The notes under the pieces: generated by a model | Told to the model about the DNA's origin: nothing | The model's database searches: none | What the model saw: the letters and a program-made list of their open reading frames with translations, nothing else | Shown here: piece after piece, positions 38,060 through 46,188 of the stretch | Layout of the letters: the number at the start of each line of letters is the position of its first letter | Position numbering within the stretch: the stretch's first letter is position 1 | Position numbers and translations under genes: made by a program | Origin: Deferribacter autotrophicus | GTDB lineage: Bacteria > Chrysiogenota > Deferribacteres > Deferribacterales > Deferribacteraceae | Direction: 5' to 3' | NCBI RefSeq assembly: GCF_008362905.1 | Contig: NZ_VFJB01000007.1 | Coordinates: forward strand, 21,936-85,935 | DNA length: 64,000 nucleotides

Positions 38060-38267
38060 ACATAAAATATCTCAATTGATGTTAGAAATATGGGAAAAAA
38101 CAAAATACATTAAAGTTAGGGAAAAAAGAAGAATTGAATATATTACCCAGTTGTTTATAGAACTGGGATTGAAACCTCCCGCAAGGGAGTGCCTCTCTGC
38201 TTCTGGCAGAGGGGAACATCTCTCGGAAGCCGTTCTCTCAGACTTACTCAAACCTAACCATAGTTAG
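38052..38267 (+). pseudogene. Hypothetical gene interrupted by the IS607-type element
   Basis: The first ~45 residues (MREHKISQLMLEIWEKTKYI then KVREKRRIEYITQLFIELGL) look like a normal helical protein. From about 38172 the sequence is the GC-rich hairpin end of the transposon, and the rest of the frame (PPARECLSASGRGEHLSEAV) is transposon DNA read through. I infer that insertion truncated the gene. Confidence 0.5.
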
Positions 38268-38330
38268 GTTTTGCTGAGTTCCTGCTTCAGCGAGAGGGTG
38301 CTTCTTAGGTAGCACAAGGCTACGGTCGTC
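38172..38330 (-). ncRNA. Probable omega (re)RNA / transposon right end
   Basis: Downstream of and overlapping the tnpB 3' end on the minus strand. Hairpins seen: CCTCCC/GGGAG, CCTCTGC/GCAGAGG and AACCTAAC/GTTAGGTT. TnpB nucleases are known to use a guide RNA transcribed from this position, with the guide just outside the element end. Boundaries are inferred. Confidence 0.5.
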
Positions 38331-39449
38331 CACAGAGCCTCTCTCCACAGGCGTATAGGTTCGGGTGGAACTCACCCTACCGTAATTTAACAGGTTGATA
38401 GCGGCGTTTAAGTCTCTATTAATTACCAAACCACAGTTAGGACACTTGAAGGTTCTGTCGCTTAATTTTAAGTTGTAATTTACATAGCCGCACTTTGAAC
38501 AGATCTTAGAGCTTGGAAACCACCTATTTACAATAATAAGGTTGTTGCCTCTTAGTTGTGTTTTGTATTCAAGTTGTCTTTTAAGTTCATGGAAACCTAC
38601 ATCCGATATAGCTTTGGCAAGATGGTGATTTTTAAGTAAACCTTTTACATTTAAGTCCTCAATCACAATGGTTTTGTAATTTTTGGTTAGATAAGTGGTT
38701 ATTTTATGCAGATAATCACTGCGAATGTTTCTTATTCTATAGTATAGTTTTTCTATCCTTACAACCTGTTTTTTGTATCTGTTAGAGCCTTTTTGTTTCC
38801 TTGAAAGCTGACGCTGTAATCTTTTTAAACGCTTTTCATACCTGTTTAGAGTTTTGATATTTTCAAAAAAAGTCCCATCAGACAGCACTGCAAGTTTTTC
38901 TATTCCCAAATCCACACCAACCTCTGCTTGGTTCTCGCAGGGTTGGTATGGGTTTTGAACCACATCAATAGTAAAAGATATAAACCACTTACCAGCTTTG
39001 CAGGATACGGTTGCATTTAGGATTTTACCGTTAAACCTTAAGTTTTCCCTCATTCTTACCCAACCGAGTTTTGGTATTCTCACTTTGTTGTCGTGTACTT
39101 TTATCTGGTCTCCACCGATGTAAAAACTATCTTTATTGGACTTTTTCTTTTTAAATCTTGGTTTTCTGGCTAATCCTTTAAAATATCTACCAAAAGCTTC
39201 TTGTAGTTGTAAAAATGGCTGTTGAGAGGCGTATTTTGTTACCTCTAAAACAAAGGGGTATTCTTTTCTTTTTATAGAGTTGAATTGCTTTTTGAGCTCT
39301 AAAGCGTTTGGCTTTTTGCCAGTTTTATACTGTTTTTCCCAATTCTCTAAAGCCCAATTCCATACAAATCTGGCTACACCGCAGGCTTTTTTAAAGTATG
39401 TTATTTGCTTATTATTAGGGTCTAACCTAATTTTGTGAGCTAACTGCAT
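38244..39449 (-). CDS. tnpB: TnpB, RNA-guided endonuclease of IS607/IS605 type
   Basis: 401 aa, full length. N-terminal HTH (KIRLDPNNKQITYFKKACGV with ARFVWNWAL), RuvC motifs VGVDLGIEKLAVLSDG (Asp), TIVIEDLNVKGL (Glu) and NRDLNAAINLL (Asp), and a zinc finger CSKCGYVNYNL then CPNCGLVINR. All catalytic positions are kept, so it is probably active. Its start overlaps the end of the broken tnpA. Confidence 0.95.
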   Translation of the reverse strand: MQLAHKIRLDPNNKQITYFKKACGVARFVWNWALENWEKQYKTGKKPNALELKKQFNSIKRKEYPFVLEVTKYASQQPFLQLQEAFGRYFKGLARKPRFKKKKSNKDSFYIGGDQIKVHDNKVRIPKLGWVRMRENLRFNGKILNATVSCKAGKWFISFTIDVVQNPYQPCENQAEVGVDLGIEKLAVLSDGTFFENIKTLNRYEKRLKRLQRQLSRKQKGSNRYKKQVVRIEKLYYRIRNIRSDYLHKITTYLTKNYKTIVIEDLNVKGLLKNHHLAKAISDVGFHELKRQLEYKTQLRGNNLIIVNRWFPSSKICSKCGYVNYNLKLSDRTFKCPNCGLVINRDLNAAINLLNYGRVSSTRTYTPVERGSVDDRSLVLPKKHPLAEAGTQQNLTMVRFE

Positions 39450-39958
39450 CGCTTACTGCCTTTTGCATATTTTCTATTAGCTTTTTGTTTTTGTTTGACC
39501 TACTGCCGTATAACCTTACTGAGAATACGGTTATTATCTCAAAAACATCTTTGACTAATTCCTCTTCAAAACTGGATGTATCTTCACCATTGTATTGATT
39601 ATAACTACCTCTACCTCTTTAGCCTCACAAATAGCAAATATTAGTTCTGCTCCAAACCTTAAAAGTCTATCTTTATGAGTTATGATAAGCCTGCCAACCT
39701 CCCATCAATTATGGCGTTGATAAGCTTTTTTAAACCTTTTTTTTGTAGTTTATACCACTTCCTAAATCGCTTATTATTTCAAAATCCCAACCATTAGATG
39801 CACAAAACAGATAGGAGCGTTGATAATTTATATCTTCTTTGCCTGCCTTTTGTTCTGGTGTCGGGTATTAATTTATCCTCTTGCTCCCACCTTCTAAGAA
39901 TTGATATGGAAACTCCAAGTATTTTGGCAGCCTCTAAAATACTTAACAACCTTTCCAT
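39427..39958 (-). pseudogene. tnpA: IS607 TnpA serine recombinase, frameshifted
   Basis: From ATG 39958 the minus strand reads MERLLSILEAAKILGVSISI then LRRWEQEDKLIPDTRTKGRQ, a MerR-like HTH. Later pieces in other frames read GWDFEIISDLGSGINYKKKG, LINAIIDGRLAGL, LRFGAELIFAICEAKEVEVV and SFEEELVKDVFEIITVFSVR, the serine-recombinase core and C-terminus. Several frame changes and stops interrupt it, so transposition by its own TnpA is unlikely. Confidence 0.85.
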
Positions 39959-40035
39959 ATTTGACAATTTAAGCTAAACCTGCTTAAAATCAAGTAGTTT
40001 TAGATATAAATAATAATTTTTTAAAAACTGCTGTT

Positions 40036-40070
40036 AACCCGCTGTCCCTTTTGAGGATAGCGGGTTTTTT
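40036..40070 (+). terminator. Rho-independent terminator
   Basis: AACCCGCTGTCC (40036-40047) pairs with GGATAGCGGGTT (40055-40066) with one G-U; six T follow. It probably ended the original operon now split by the IS607-type element. Confidence 0.75.
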
Positions 40071-40162
40071 ATTGTCAAAAAAAATCAGAATCGTCTCAAA
40101 TACCACACTTTGGATACCAAAATTCGATTATATTTAGCCAAAAATAATAAAGGAGGTTTTAC

Positions 40163-41065
40163 ATGATAAGAATATTTAAGTACGAAACAATCAACCAAAC
40201 AATTCAAGCATTGGCTACTTTAGCAGGTATCCTATTTTTAGGAATGATCCTGAATCTTGCAACAGTAACTTTAGGACATTCGGCAGAAAAAGAATATTCA
40301 AAAACAGCAAAAAAAGTCGCAAAAATAATTAAAAAAAGACTTCATCATAAGGGTAAAGTTACAATAGTCGATGAAATCGATCCTAAGGTGCTGGAAGGAT
40401 TTAAATATGTAAAACTCAATATAACTACCGACGCAGATAATAAAACTTTTGGATTTTATACAGATGGAAAATATGTAATTACCGGCCTCGCAGATTTAAA
40501 AACAGGTGAAAATATTATTAACTACATAAAAGCGATAAGCGATACTATTGATGTTGAAATCAGAAGCGATGAATTGATGTATGGAAATATAAATGCTCCT
40601 GTAAAAATTGTGGTTTTTAGCGATTTTGAATGTCCATTCTGTAAAAGAGTATCAAAGGAGATGCAATACATTATCAAAAAACATAAAGGAAAAATTGCCA
40701 TATTTTATAAACATTATCCATTGCCATTCCATAAACATGCAGAGCTATTAGCAAAAATATACGAAGCGGGAAAGAAACTTGGTTACAAGTGGGATATGTA
40801 TAAATATGATTTTAATGGCAAAAATAATGATGAGATATTAAAAACTTTTGAAAATCAACTGCCTAAAAATAAGCTTGTAGAGTTTTATAAGTATTTAAAT
40901 TCTCAGGAAATAAAAGATAAAATTGAACGCAATAAAAAGGAAGGACAAGCATTAGGAATTAAAGGAACTCCGTATATTTTAGTCAATAGTCATCCTGTTG
41001 AGGGTTACCAACCGAACCTTATCTATGAAATAGTAAATATGGAATTGGATAAGTCTAAAAAGTAA
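40163..41065 (+). CDS. DsbC/DsbG-like thiol-disulfide protein
   Basis: 300 aa, AAAGGAGG upstream. One N-terminal membrane segment (LATLAGILFLGMILNLATVT), a dimerisation-like region with KTFGFYTDGKYVITG, then a thioredoxin fold: VVFSDFECPFCKRVSKEM with the CxxC active site and GIKGTPYILVN with the cis-Pro. It should act in the periplasm on cysteine-containing transfer proteins. F-type systems carry such a helper (TrbB/DsbC), and the TraD gene follows. Confidence 0.85.
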   Translation: MIRIFKYETINQTIQALATLAGILFLGMILNLATVTLGHSAEKEYSKTAKKVAKIIKKRLHHKGKVTIVDEIDPKVLEGFKYVKLNITTDADNKTFGFYTDGKYVITGLADLKTGENIINYIKAISDTIDVEIRSDELMYGNINAPVKIVVFSDFECPFCKRVSKEMQYIIKKHKGKIAIFYKHYPLPFHKHAELLAKIYEAGKKLGYKWDMYKYDFNGKNNDEILKTFENQLPKNKLVEFYKYLNSQEIKDKIERNKKEGQALGIKGTPYILVNSHPVEGYQPNLIYEIVNMELDKSKK

Positions 41066-41084
41066 AACTGAGGCAGGCCCAACA

Positions 41085-42809
41085 ATGTATGTTCAAAATT
41101 ATTACCTGAAACCGTTTATTATAGAGTTTTTTTTAGGCTGTGTGGTTCTATATTTCAGGCATTACTTATTGTTAGGAGACAAAATAGGCATTTTGACAGG
41201 AGTTTCAATTATACTCCTGTCTTTTACAAGGTTCTATAAATATCTGGAAAAATCATCTTTAATTAAGCAAATGAGCAAAAATAGTTCTCTAACAGTTAGT
41301 CTGAAAAAAGGAAAAATACCAAAAGATAAGGTGTTTATCGGTAAAGGATTTGTATGGCAAAACGACCACGTTCAGAAAATGTATGATTTAAAAAGCATGA
41401 ACAGATTGGATGGGCTTCTTAATCCTAATAGCGATGGATTATCTCTTATTCATGGAATAGGGAAGAAAGAAGAAAAAAATATTTATTTGCCTGTTGAAGA
41501 ATTAAATACCCATACAGCCATTGTAGGAACAACAGGCGTGGGTAAAACGAGGGCTTTAGAACTGTTTATCGGACAAGCGATTTTACAAAATGAACCTGTT
41601 GTGGTCATTGATCCGAAGGGGGATAATCAACTTGTTGATAGAGTATATGATTTATGTATTAAAGCTGGTAGGAAAAATGATTTTATGTTCTTTTCTCTTG
41701 CGCATCCTAAAAGCAGTAGCACATATAACCCTCTTGAAAATTTTTCAAAGCCCACAGATATAGCGTCAAGAATAAGGTCCATAATGGATATAGGCGAAGA
41801 ACCTTTTTATGCTGATTTTGCATGGAATTTGATACTGGGAATTACATCAGCCCTTTTATCTCTTGATGAAAAACCGACTATCAGGTCAATACATAGATAT
41901 TCTCTTATTGATTTTGAAGAATTGATGACAAAGTTTACAAAAAGATACAATGAAGCAAAAATGAGTAACGATGAAGCTATAGTAACAAAACTTGAGCCTG
42001 CTCTGAAATACCTTAAAAAGATTGAAAGTCATCCGAGAGATCACTTTGCTAAAGTAACAGCTTCACTTGAACCTGTATTAGCTTCTTTAAGTCACGGTGA
42101 AATTGGAGATTTGTTATCGACAATACCATCGGATATAACATTTGAGAAAGTTATTAATAAGAATAAAGTGGTATATTTTTATTTAAGCTCAATGATTGAC
42201 AATCAGGTAGCGAGAAATGTCGGCCGAATGGCTTTGCAGGATTTACTATTTTATGTTGGTTCAATATATGCTCACTATCCTGATGTTGAGTTCCCTTTAA
42301 ATGTATTCGTAGATGAATTTTACAATGTAATTTTCGATGGATATGTAGATTTACTAAACAAGGCTCGTGGAGCGGGCGTCAGAGTAACTCTTGCCATGCA
42401 AACAAGCAAAGACGTTGAAAGTGTTGTTAGCGAACCTAAAGCAATGCAGATACTTGCTAACACAAACAATAAGATTTTCTTCAGAGTGCCGGAAATAGAG
42501 GTTGCCAAACTGTTTTCGGAGATGTTTGGGAAGACCGTTATTAAAGAAAGGATGAAAACAATAAGCGTAAGTCCGGATGTTGGCGACAATGGAATATATT
42601 ATGGAACAAATTCAGGTGAAAGATTGTTAAATAAGGAAGTAGATTTAATAGAACCCCAATTATTAACTTCACTGCCAAAAGGCGAGGTTTTTATGTATAC
42701 CCAAGGCAGGTTGCCGTATAAAGTCAGAATGCCGCTAATATCAGACAAAATTGAAAACCGCTTTATGGAAAAAGTTATAGAAAGCAATAGGGGGTTAGAG
42801 TATGTCTGA
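41085..42809 (+). CDS. traD: TraD-like coupling protein (type IV ATPase)
   Basis: 574 aa. Two membrane segments near the N-terminus, Walker A GTTGVGKTRALELFIG near residue 150, VVVIDPKGDNQLVDR, and Walker B FPLNVFVDEFYNV. The segment TLAMQTSKDVESV and IFFRVPE follow as in TraD/TraG family proteins. It links the DNA substrate to the secretion channel. No relaxase is encoded in the window. Overlaps the next gene by 8 nt. Confidence 0.9.
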   Translation: MYVQNYYLKPFIIEFFLGCVVLYFRHYLLLGDKIGILTGVSIILLSFTRFYKYLEKSSLIKQMSKNSSLTVSLKKGKIPKDKVFIGKGFVWQNDHVQKMYDLKSMNRLDGLLNPNSDGLSLIHGIGKKEEKNIYLPVEELNTHTAIVGTTGVGKTRALELFIGQAILQNEPVVVIDPKGDNQLVDRVYDLCIKAGRKNDFMFFSLAHPKSSSTYNPLENFSKPTDIASRIRSIMDIGEEPFYADFAWNLILGITSALLSLDEKPTIRSIHRYSLIDFEELMTKFTKRYNEAKMSNDEAIVTKLEPALKYLKKIESHPRDHFAKVTASLEPVLASLSHGEIGDLLSTIPSDITFEKVINKNKVVYFYLSSMIDNQVARNVGRMALQDLLFYVGSIYAHYPDVEFPLNVFVDEFYNVIFDGYVDLLNKARGAGVRVTLAMQTSKDVESVVSEPKAMQILANTNNKIFFRVPEIEVAKLFSEMFGKTVIKERMKTISVSPDVGDNGIYYGTNSGERLLNKEVDLIEPQLLTSLPKGEVFMYTQGRLPYKVRMPLISDKIENRFMEKVIESNRGLEYV

Positions 42810-43386
42810 AGTGGCAACAGTAAGCACATTTAGATACTGGATTGTATTCTTTTTGCTGATAATAATAGCAGGAGAGTTCTTTATCTATAAATATAAGTCA
42901 AATAATAATCCTGATTATAAATGGAATCTTTTAGTGAAAGAACAGGAACATTTTAAAATGGTAGCAGATAAGGAAGATATAGAGTTTGTAATAAATGTAA
43001 CTAATTTTATAGACAATTTTATGAAAGGAGCATTGAGAAGAGCGTATTATGGTGTAGAGGGTTGGTTTAAGCCTATAATGCAATTATCTATTATCAGATT
43101 GTATATGTATAAATTCATGCTCCCTCTTCTGATAGCTGCTATAATATTGGGATTAGTGGAAGGAAATCTACGCTATAAAAAGAAAATAGAAAAATTTGAA
43201 ATAACAAGCTCGTTAAAATTTCATTGGATTTTAAGACTTGCTTTGGCCATGAAACTTATGTTTATATTCGGTTATGTATTTTCTCCGATTCCTGTAAATC
43301 CTTTTTTATTTATCTATGGGATACCTTTAACCACGCTGATGGTTGTTTACTTATTAAGAGCCAATTTACCTCTAGAAAAATTGTAA
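42802..43386 (+). CDS. DUF4400-like integrating-element membrane protein
   Basis: 194 aa with about four membrane segments (WIVFFLLIIIAGEFF, FMLLPLLIAAIILGLV-like, LKFHWILRLALAMKLMFIFG and a final helix). The pattern GYVFSPIPVNPFLFIYGIPL resembles the C-terminal part of DUF4400 proteins that pair with TraD on ICEs. Overlap with traD supports this. Function unknown. Confidence 0.65.
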   Translation: MSEVATVSTFRYWIVFFLLIIIAGEFFIYKYKSNNNPDYKWNLLVKEQEHFKMVADKEDIEFVINVTNFIDNFMKGALRRAYYGVEGWFKPIMQLSIIRLYMYKFMLPLLIAAIILGLVEGNLRYKKKIEKFEITSSLKFHWILRLALAMKLMFIFGYVFSPIPVNPFLFIYGIPLTTLMVVYLLRANLPLEKL

Positions 43387-43666
43387 TAGTGGGTGAAATA
43401 TGTCAAAAGCAAATTAAAAAACTGTGATATCGAAGAACAGGAAAGGTTTTTTTAATTATATTACAGCAGGCTGAAAATATAAGATGCTTATAGAAAACTT
43501 GCTAAAACAGAATAGGATCAGCGGCCGTGTGGTATGAATGTGGAGAGAGTATATGGAGGTGAAAAAGGAATTAGAAAAAGATCAAAAACCACAATAAAGG
43601 TATTGACAAACTACCAAAGCACCGTTTGAAACTTATAATTATAAATTTTATAAAATAGAAATCAAA
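43387..43666. other. Intergenic stretch between converging operons
   Basis: No plausible gene. On the plus strand TTGAAA and TATAAA near 43627-43655 are 17 nt apart and look promoter-like but face the end of a minus-strand gene. No hairpin with a T run was found. Confidence 0.4.
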
Positions 43667-44056
43667 TCAATATCTCTGAATCTGCTTTATTAAACTATGA
43701 CATCTTTCAGCGTGAGATATTGCCTTCTCTAAGTCTTCTTTGTTCAACTTTTCATCTTTATAATCAGCATTTACTCTCAATCTTCTTAAAGTTTCAAATA
43801 TGTGTGGTAAACTCCGTATCTTTCTTTGTTTTATACCTAATATCTTTAAAACTTTAACTATTTCATCATGAGAACCTTTAAACTCACTCATAAAATCATA
43901 AAAATCAAATCTTTTAATTTTATCACGTGCAGGCCGGAAAACGGAATAATAAGCCCTACTAATCCCGGTTCGAATAAAATGCTGCTCTTCAACCCATTGT
44001 GAGTTATTTTTTATTGTTTTTGAAACTTCAAGAAATTTATAAAAATCAAAACTCAT
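43667..44056 (-). CDS. HEPN-like domain protein
   Basis: 129 aa. The helical sequence HFIRTGISRAYYSVFRPARD and RRLRVNADYKDEKLNKEDLE with KAISHAERCHSLIKQIQ follows the HEPN/DUF86-type pattern (Arg-x3-AYY-x-F, then R-x2-ADY). The catalytic RxxxxH of RNase HEPN proteins is not evident; RVNADY occupies its place. Last gene of the HerA-NurA operon, so a toxin, sensor or regulator of that system is possible. Confidence 0.65.
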   Translation of the reverse strand: MSFDFYKFLEVSKTIKNNSQWVEEQHFIRTGISRAYYSVFRPARDKIKRFDFYDFMSEFKGSHDEIVKVLKILGIKQRKIRSLPHIFETLRRLRVNADYKDEKLNKEDLEKAISHAERCHSLIKQIQRY

Positions 44057-44062
44057 ATCCCA

Positions 44063-44392
44063 TTAAACTGTCGTTATAAATATTTTTTCAATCAACGGAA
44101 AAGGTTGTTCGTAAATATAATCATAAATATCATCAAGTTTATCATAAACATCAACATCAGCATCTTTTAAAATAAAATAAAATTTCCCATCCTCAACTTT
44201 AAACTCCACTTCACCATCAAAAACACTCTTAATTTTATCTTCAATAATTTTCAAAGTATTCTTTATTATTTTATTCAAATAGATATCGCTTGCTTTATTG
44301 CTATCAATGTATTGAGGTGTTGTTTGATTAATACACTTCAACACAACTGGCGGTTTTCTAATATAACTCTCAACATACTTTATATGAGCCAT
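44063..44392 (-). CDS. Hypothetical protein of the HerA-NurA operon
   Basis: 109 aa, beginning MAHIKYVESYIRKPPVVLKC; the C-terminal half has alternating acidic strands (EFKVEDGKFYFILKDADVDV). No recognised family. Lies 6 nt upstream of the HEPN-like gene and 7 nt after the 44400 gene, so the three are one translational unit. Confidence 0.6.
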   Translation of the reverse strand: MAHIKYVESYIRKPPVVLKCINQTTPQYIDSNKASDIYLNKIIKNTLKIIEDKIKSVFDGEVEFKVEDGKFYFILKDADVDVYDKLDDIYDYIYEQPFPLIEKIFITTV

Positions 44393-44399
44393 ATTCTAC

Positions 44400-44723
44400 T
44401 TACTCCTTGTCCTTAAAGATCTTTCCTTCCACTACGTCCAATATAAACTGTGCAATCTCTCTAGCTTTATCAGGAGTCATAATCAATTCTATTTCAACCC
44501 GTCTTTCACCATCAAACTCTTGTTTGTTTATTTTACTTTCCTCTACTAAACCAGTTTTTTCATCCACATCAAGCTCTACACTCTCCGGCAATGTTAAATC
44601 CTCATAATAAAACTTTAATGTAACTAATCCATTCAAATTTAAACCGCCATAAGCACCATTTACAAATTTCTGAGTAAAATCTTTAGTTTTTATATATTTT
44701 ACTTTTACCTTTTTTGTTTCCAT
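44400..44723 (-). CDS. Hypothetical protein of the HerA-NurA operon
   Basis: 107 aa, beta-rich (VKVKYIKTKDFTQKF, NGLVTLKFYYEDLTLPESVE) ending in a helix MTPDKAREIAQFILDVVEGK. The strand-strand-helix ending is reminiscent of small DUF3467-type proteins, but I do not assign it. It has its own promoter at 44741-44770. Confidence 0.55.
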   Translation of the reverse strand: METKKVKVKYIKTKDFTQKFVNGAYGGLNLNGLVTLKFYYEDLTLPESVELDVDEKTGLVEESKINKQEFDGERRVEIELIMTPDKAREIAQFILDVVEGKIFKDKE

Positions 44724-44740
44724 ATCAATTCCTAATTTTT

Positions 44741-44782
44741 CTTTTATTATTTATATCGACCAATTTCCTCAAAAGTCAATAA
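44741..44782 (-). promoter_or_regulatory. Promoter for the three small genes after NurA
   Basis: On the minus strand TTGACT (in the ~44778 region) and TATAAA (~44753 region) are separated by 18 nt, upstream of the ATG at 44723. It gives the HEPN-like group a transcription start independent of the methylase-HerA-NurA genes. Confidence 0.5.
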
Positions 44783-44834
44783 AATTTTCACTCTCCAACA
44801 CCCCTCCCACTTAAAGTGTTTTACTATTAATAAA

Positions 44835-46187
44835 CTATTTTATTTCACGTTTTGAGAACTTTTCTAATAATACAGAACTGGGATGGTCTGCTATTGAAAC
44901 CAACTGATTTACCAATGCAACAGGAATTAGTGAATTATCATACATATCACATTTTAAATACTCAAGATTATTTAAAATAATATCAATATTTTTAAAATTT
45001 TCTTTCTGAGGATCTAATACTATATTTTCATCCTCTACCGGTATAGTTAATACATATATATATCCATTCTTTGAATGAAATATTAATTTTGCACTATAAT
45101 ATGAAGTTCGAGCATAAGGTTTTTCATCTTCAGGATCCCCTGGCAAAATATATTTATAAATGTGTTTGTTGCTGAGCAACAAATATTTTCCTCTTTCCAA
45201 AATTGGCTTACCATTTGTGGTATCGCATAGTTCAATCGCGTGTTCAACAAATGGACCGCTTTTTTCCAAACCTACAATAAAAACGTTATATTTCTTTGAC
45301 AGATAATTAAACAATTTTCTGAATGGCTTATGCATATTTGCTGTTTGTCCAAAAAATGCTAAAGGGCCATCTTTTATAAAAAGAATTTCGTTTAATAAAT
45401 CAGGTTTTTTTTCATAGATAAATTTTATGTAATATGCAATTATTATCTGTTCGATTAAACCAGTAATATAACCTAAAATACCATGTGCCCCTAATTCATC
45501 GTCAATAGCTTCATGTAATCTGAAAATATCCGTTAAATAAATTTTTCCATCTTCATGCTCAAATGTAAAATCTTTATTCATTTTATCACGAAATAGTTTT
45601 ATATTTTTCGCATCGGAATTTTTATTAGGATGACTTGCTAAATTATAAAACTCAACCTTATCAGTATTATAAATCTCAAAAACTAACCAATATAAAACAT
45701 CCATAAAACTAAAAGCATCTCTGGGAACCATAAAAAAATCATATATTGCTTTACGAATTGAATCAGTTAAAGTAGTTTGTTCATAATAAGTAATATTTCT
45801 TACAGGAATAACTAATTTTATTCGTTCTAATTCTTTAAGTTTGGCTATTTGCTCAGGGAAAATAAAAGGATCATGAGATAAATTTCTTAAATCCTCAACA
45901 GAAAAAGATAGTGCGCCAAATTGAAAAAATGCCAAAGAAGCAGAAGGAAATTTCTTTTTTACGTTTGCTTCATTATAACCACCATCAACTGCGATAATTA
46001 GTTTAATTGGATTATCAGTAATCTCAATTGTTTCATAAATATATTTATTATCAATAGATATTTCATCTTTTTCTTTAGGGAAAGAACACTTTTCTAAAAA
46101 TGTTCTAACATCATTGTCTTTAATTAAAAAAGTATGAGACGCTTTACTTGCCCATTGATTGGGTCTTCTCCTACCAGTATACCCCAT
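44835..46187 (-). CDS. nurA: NurA-domain nuclease
   Basis: 450 aa. NurA (RNase H-like) signatures: LIIAVDGGYNEANVKKKFPS with the first acidic residue, EILFIKDGPLAFFGQTANMH with the second, and a late His region. NurA nucleases resect DNA ends with HerA. It lies 1 nt from the HerA stop, with AGGAGATAGG as ribosome site. Bacterial NurA-HerA pairs on mobile elements are generally linked to defence. Confidence 0.85.
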   Translation of the reverse strand: MGYTGRRRPNQWASKASHTFLIKDNDVRTFLEKCSFPKEKDEISIDNKYIYETIEITDNPIKLIIAVDGGYNEANVKKKFPSASLAFFQFGALSFSVEDLRNLSHDPFIFPEQIAKLKELERIKLVIPVRNITYYEQTTLTDSIRKAIYDFFMVPRDAFSFMDVLYWLVFEIYNTDKVEFYNLASHPNKNSDAKNIKLFRDKMNKDFTFEHEDGKIYLTDIFRLHEAIDDELGAHGILGYITGLIEQIIIAYYIKFIYEKKPDLLNEILFIKDGPLAFFGQTANMHKPFRKLFNYLSKKYNVFIVGLEKSGPFVEHAIELCDTTNGKPILERGKYLLLSNKHIYKYILPGDPEDEKPYARTSYYSAKLIFHSKNGYIYVLTIPVEDENIVLDPQKENFKNIDIILNNLEYLKCDMYDNSLIPVALVNQLVSIADHPSSVLLEKFSKREIK

Positions 46188-46188
46188 C

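Larger units (their letters stand above)
38172..39999 (-). mobile_element. IS607-type element with intact tnpB and broken tnpA
   Basis: Contains tnpB (38244-39449) and an upstream MerR-HTH/serine-recombinase tnpA in decay (39427-39958), the IS607 order. The tnpB-distal end is a cluster of hairpins (38172-38300). Exact ends are not visible because IS607 elements have no inverted repeats. It sits between the E12 operon and a terminator at 40036. Confidence 0.7.
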
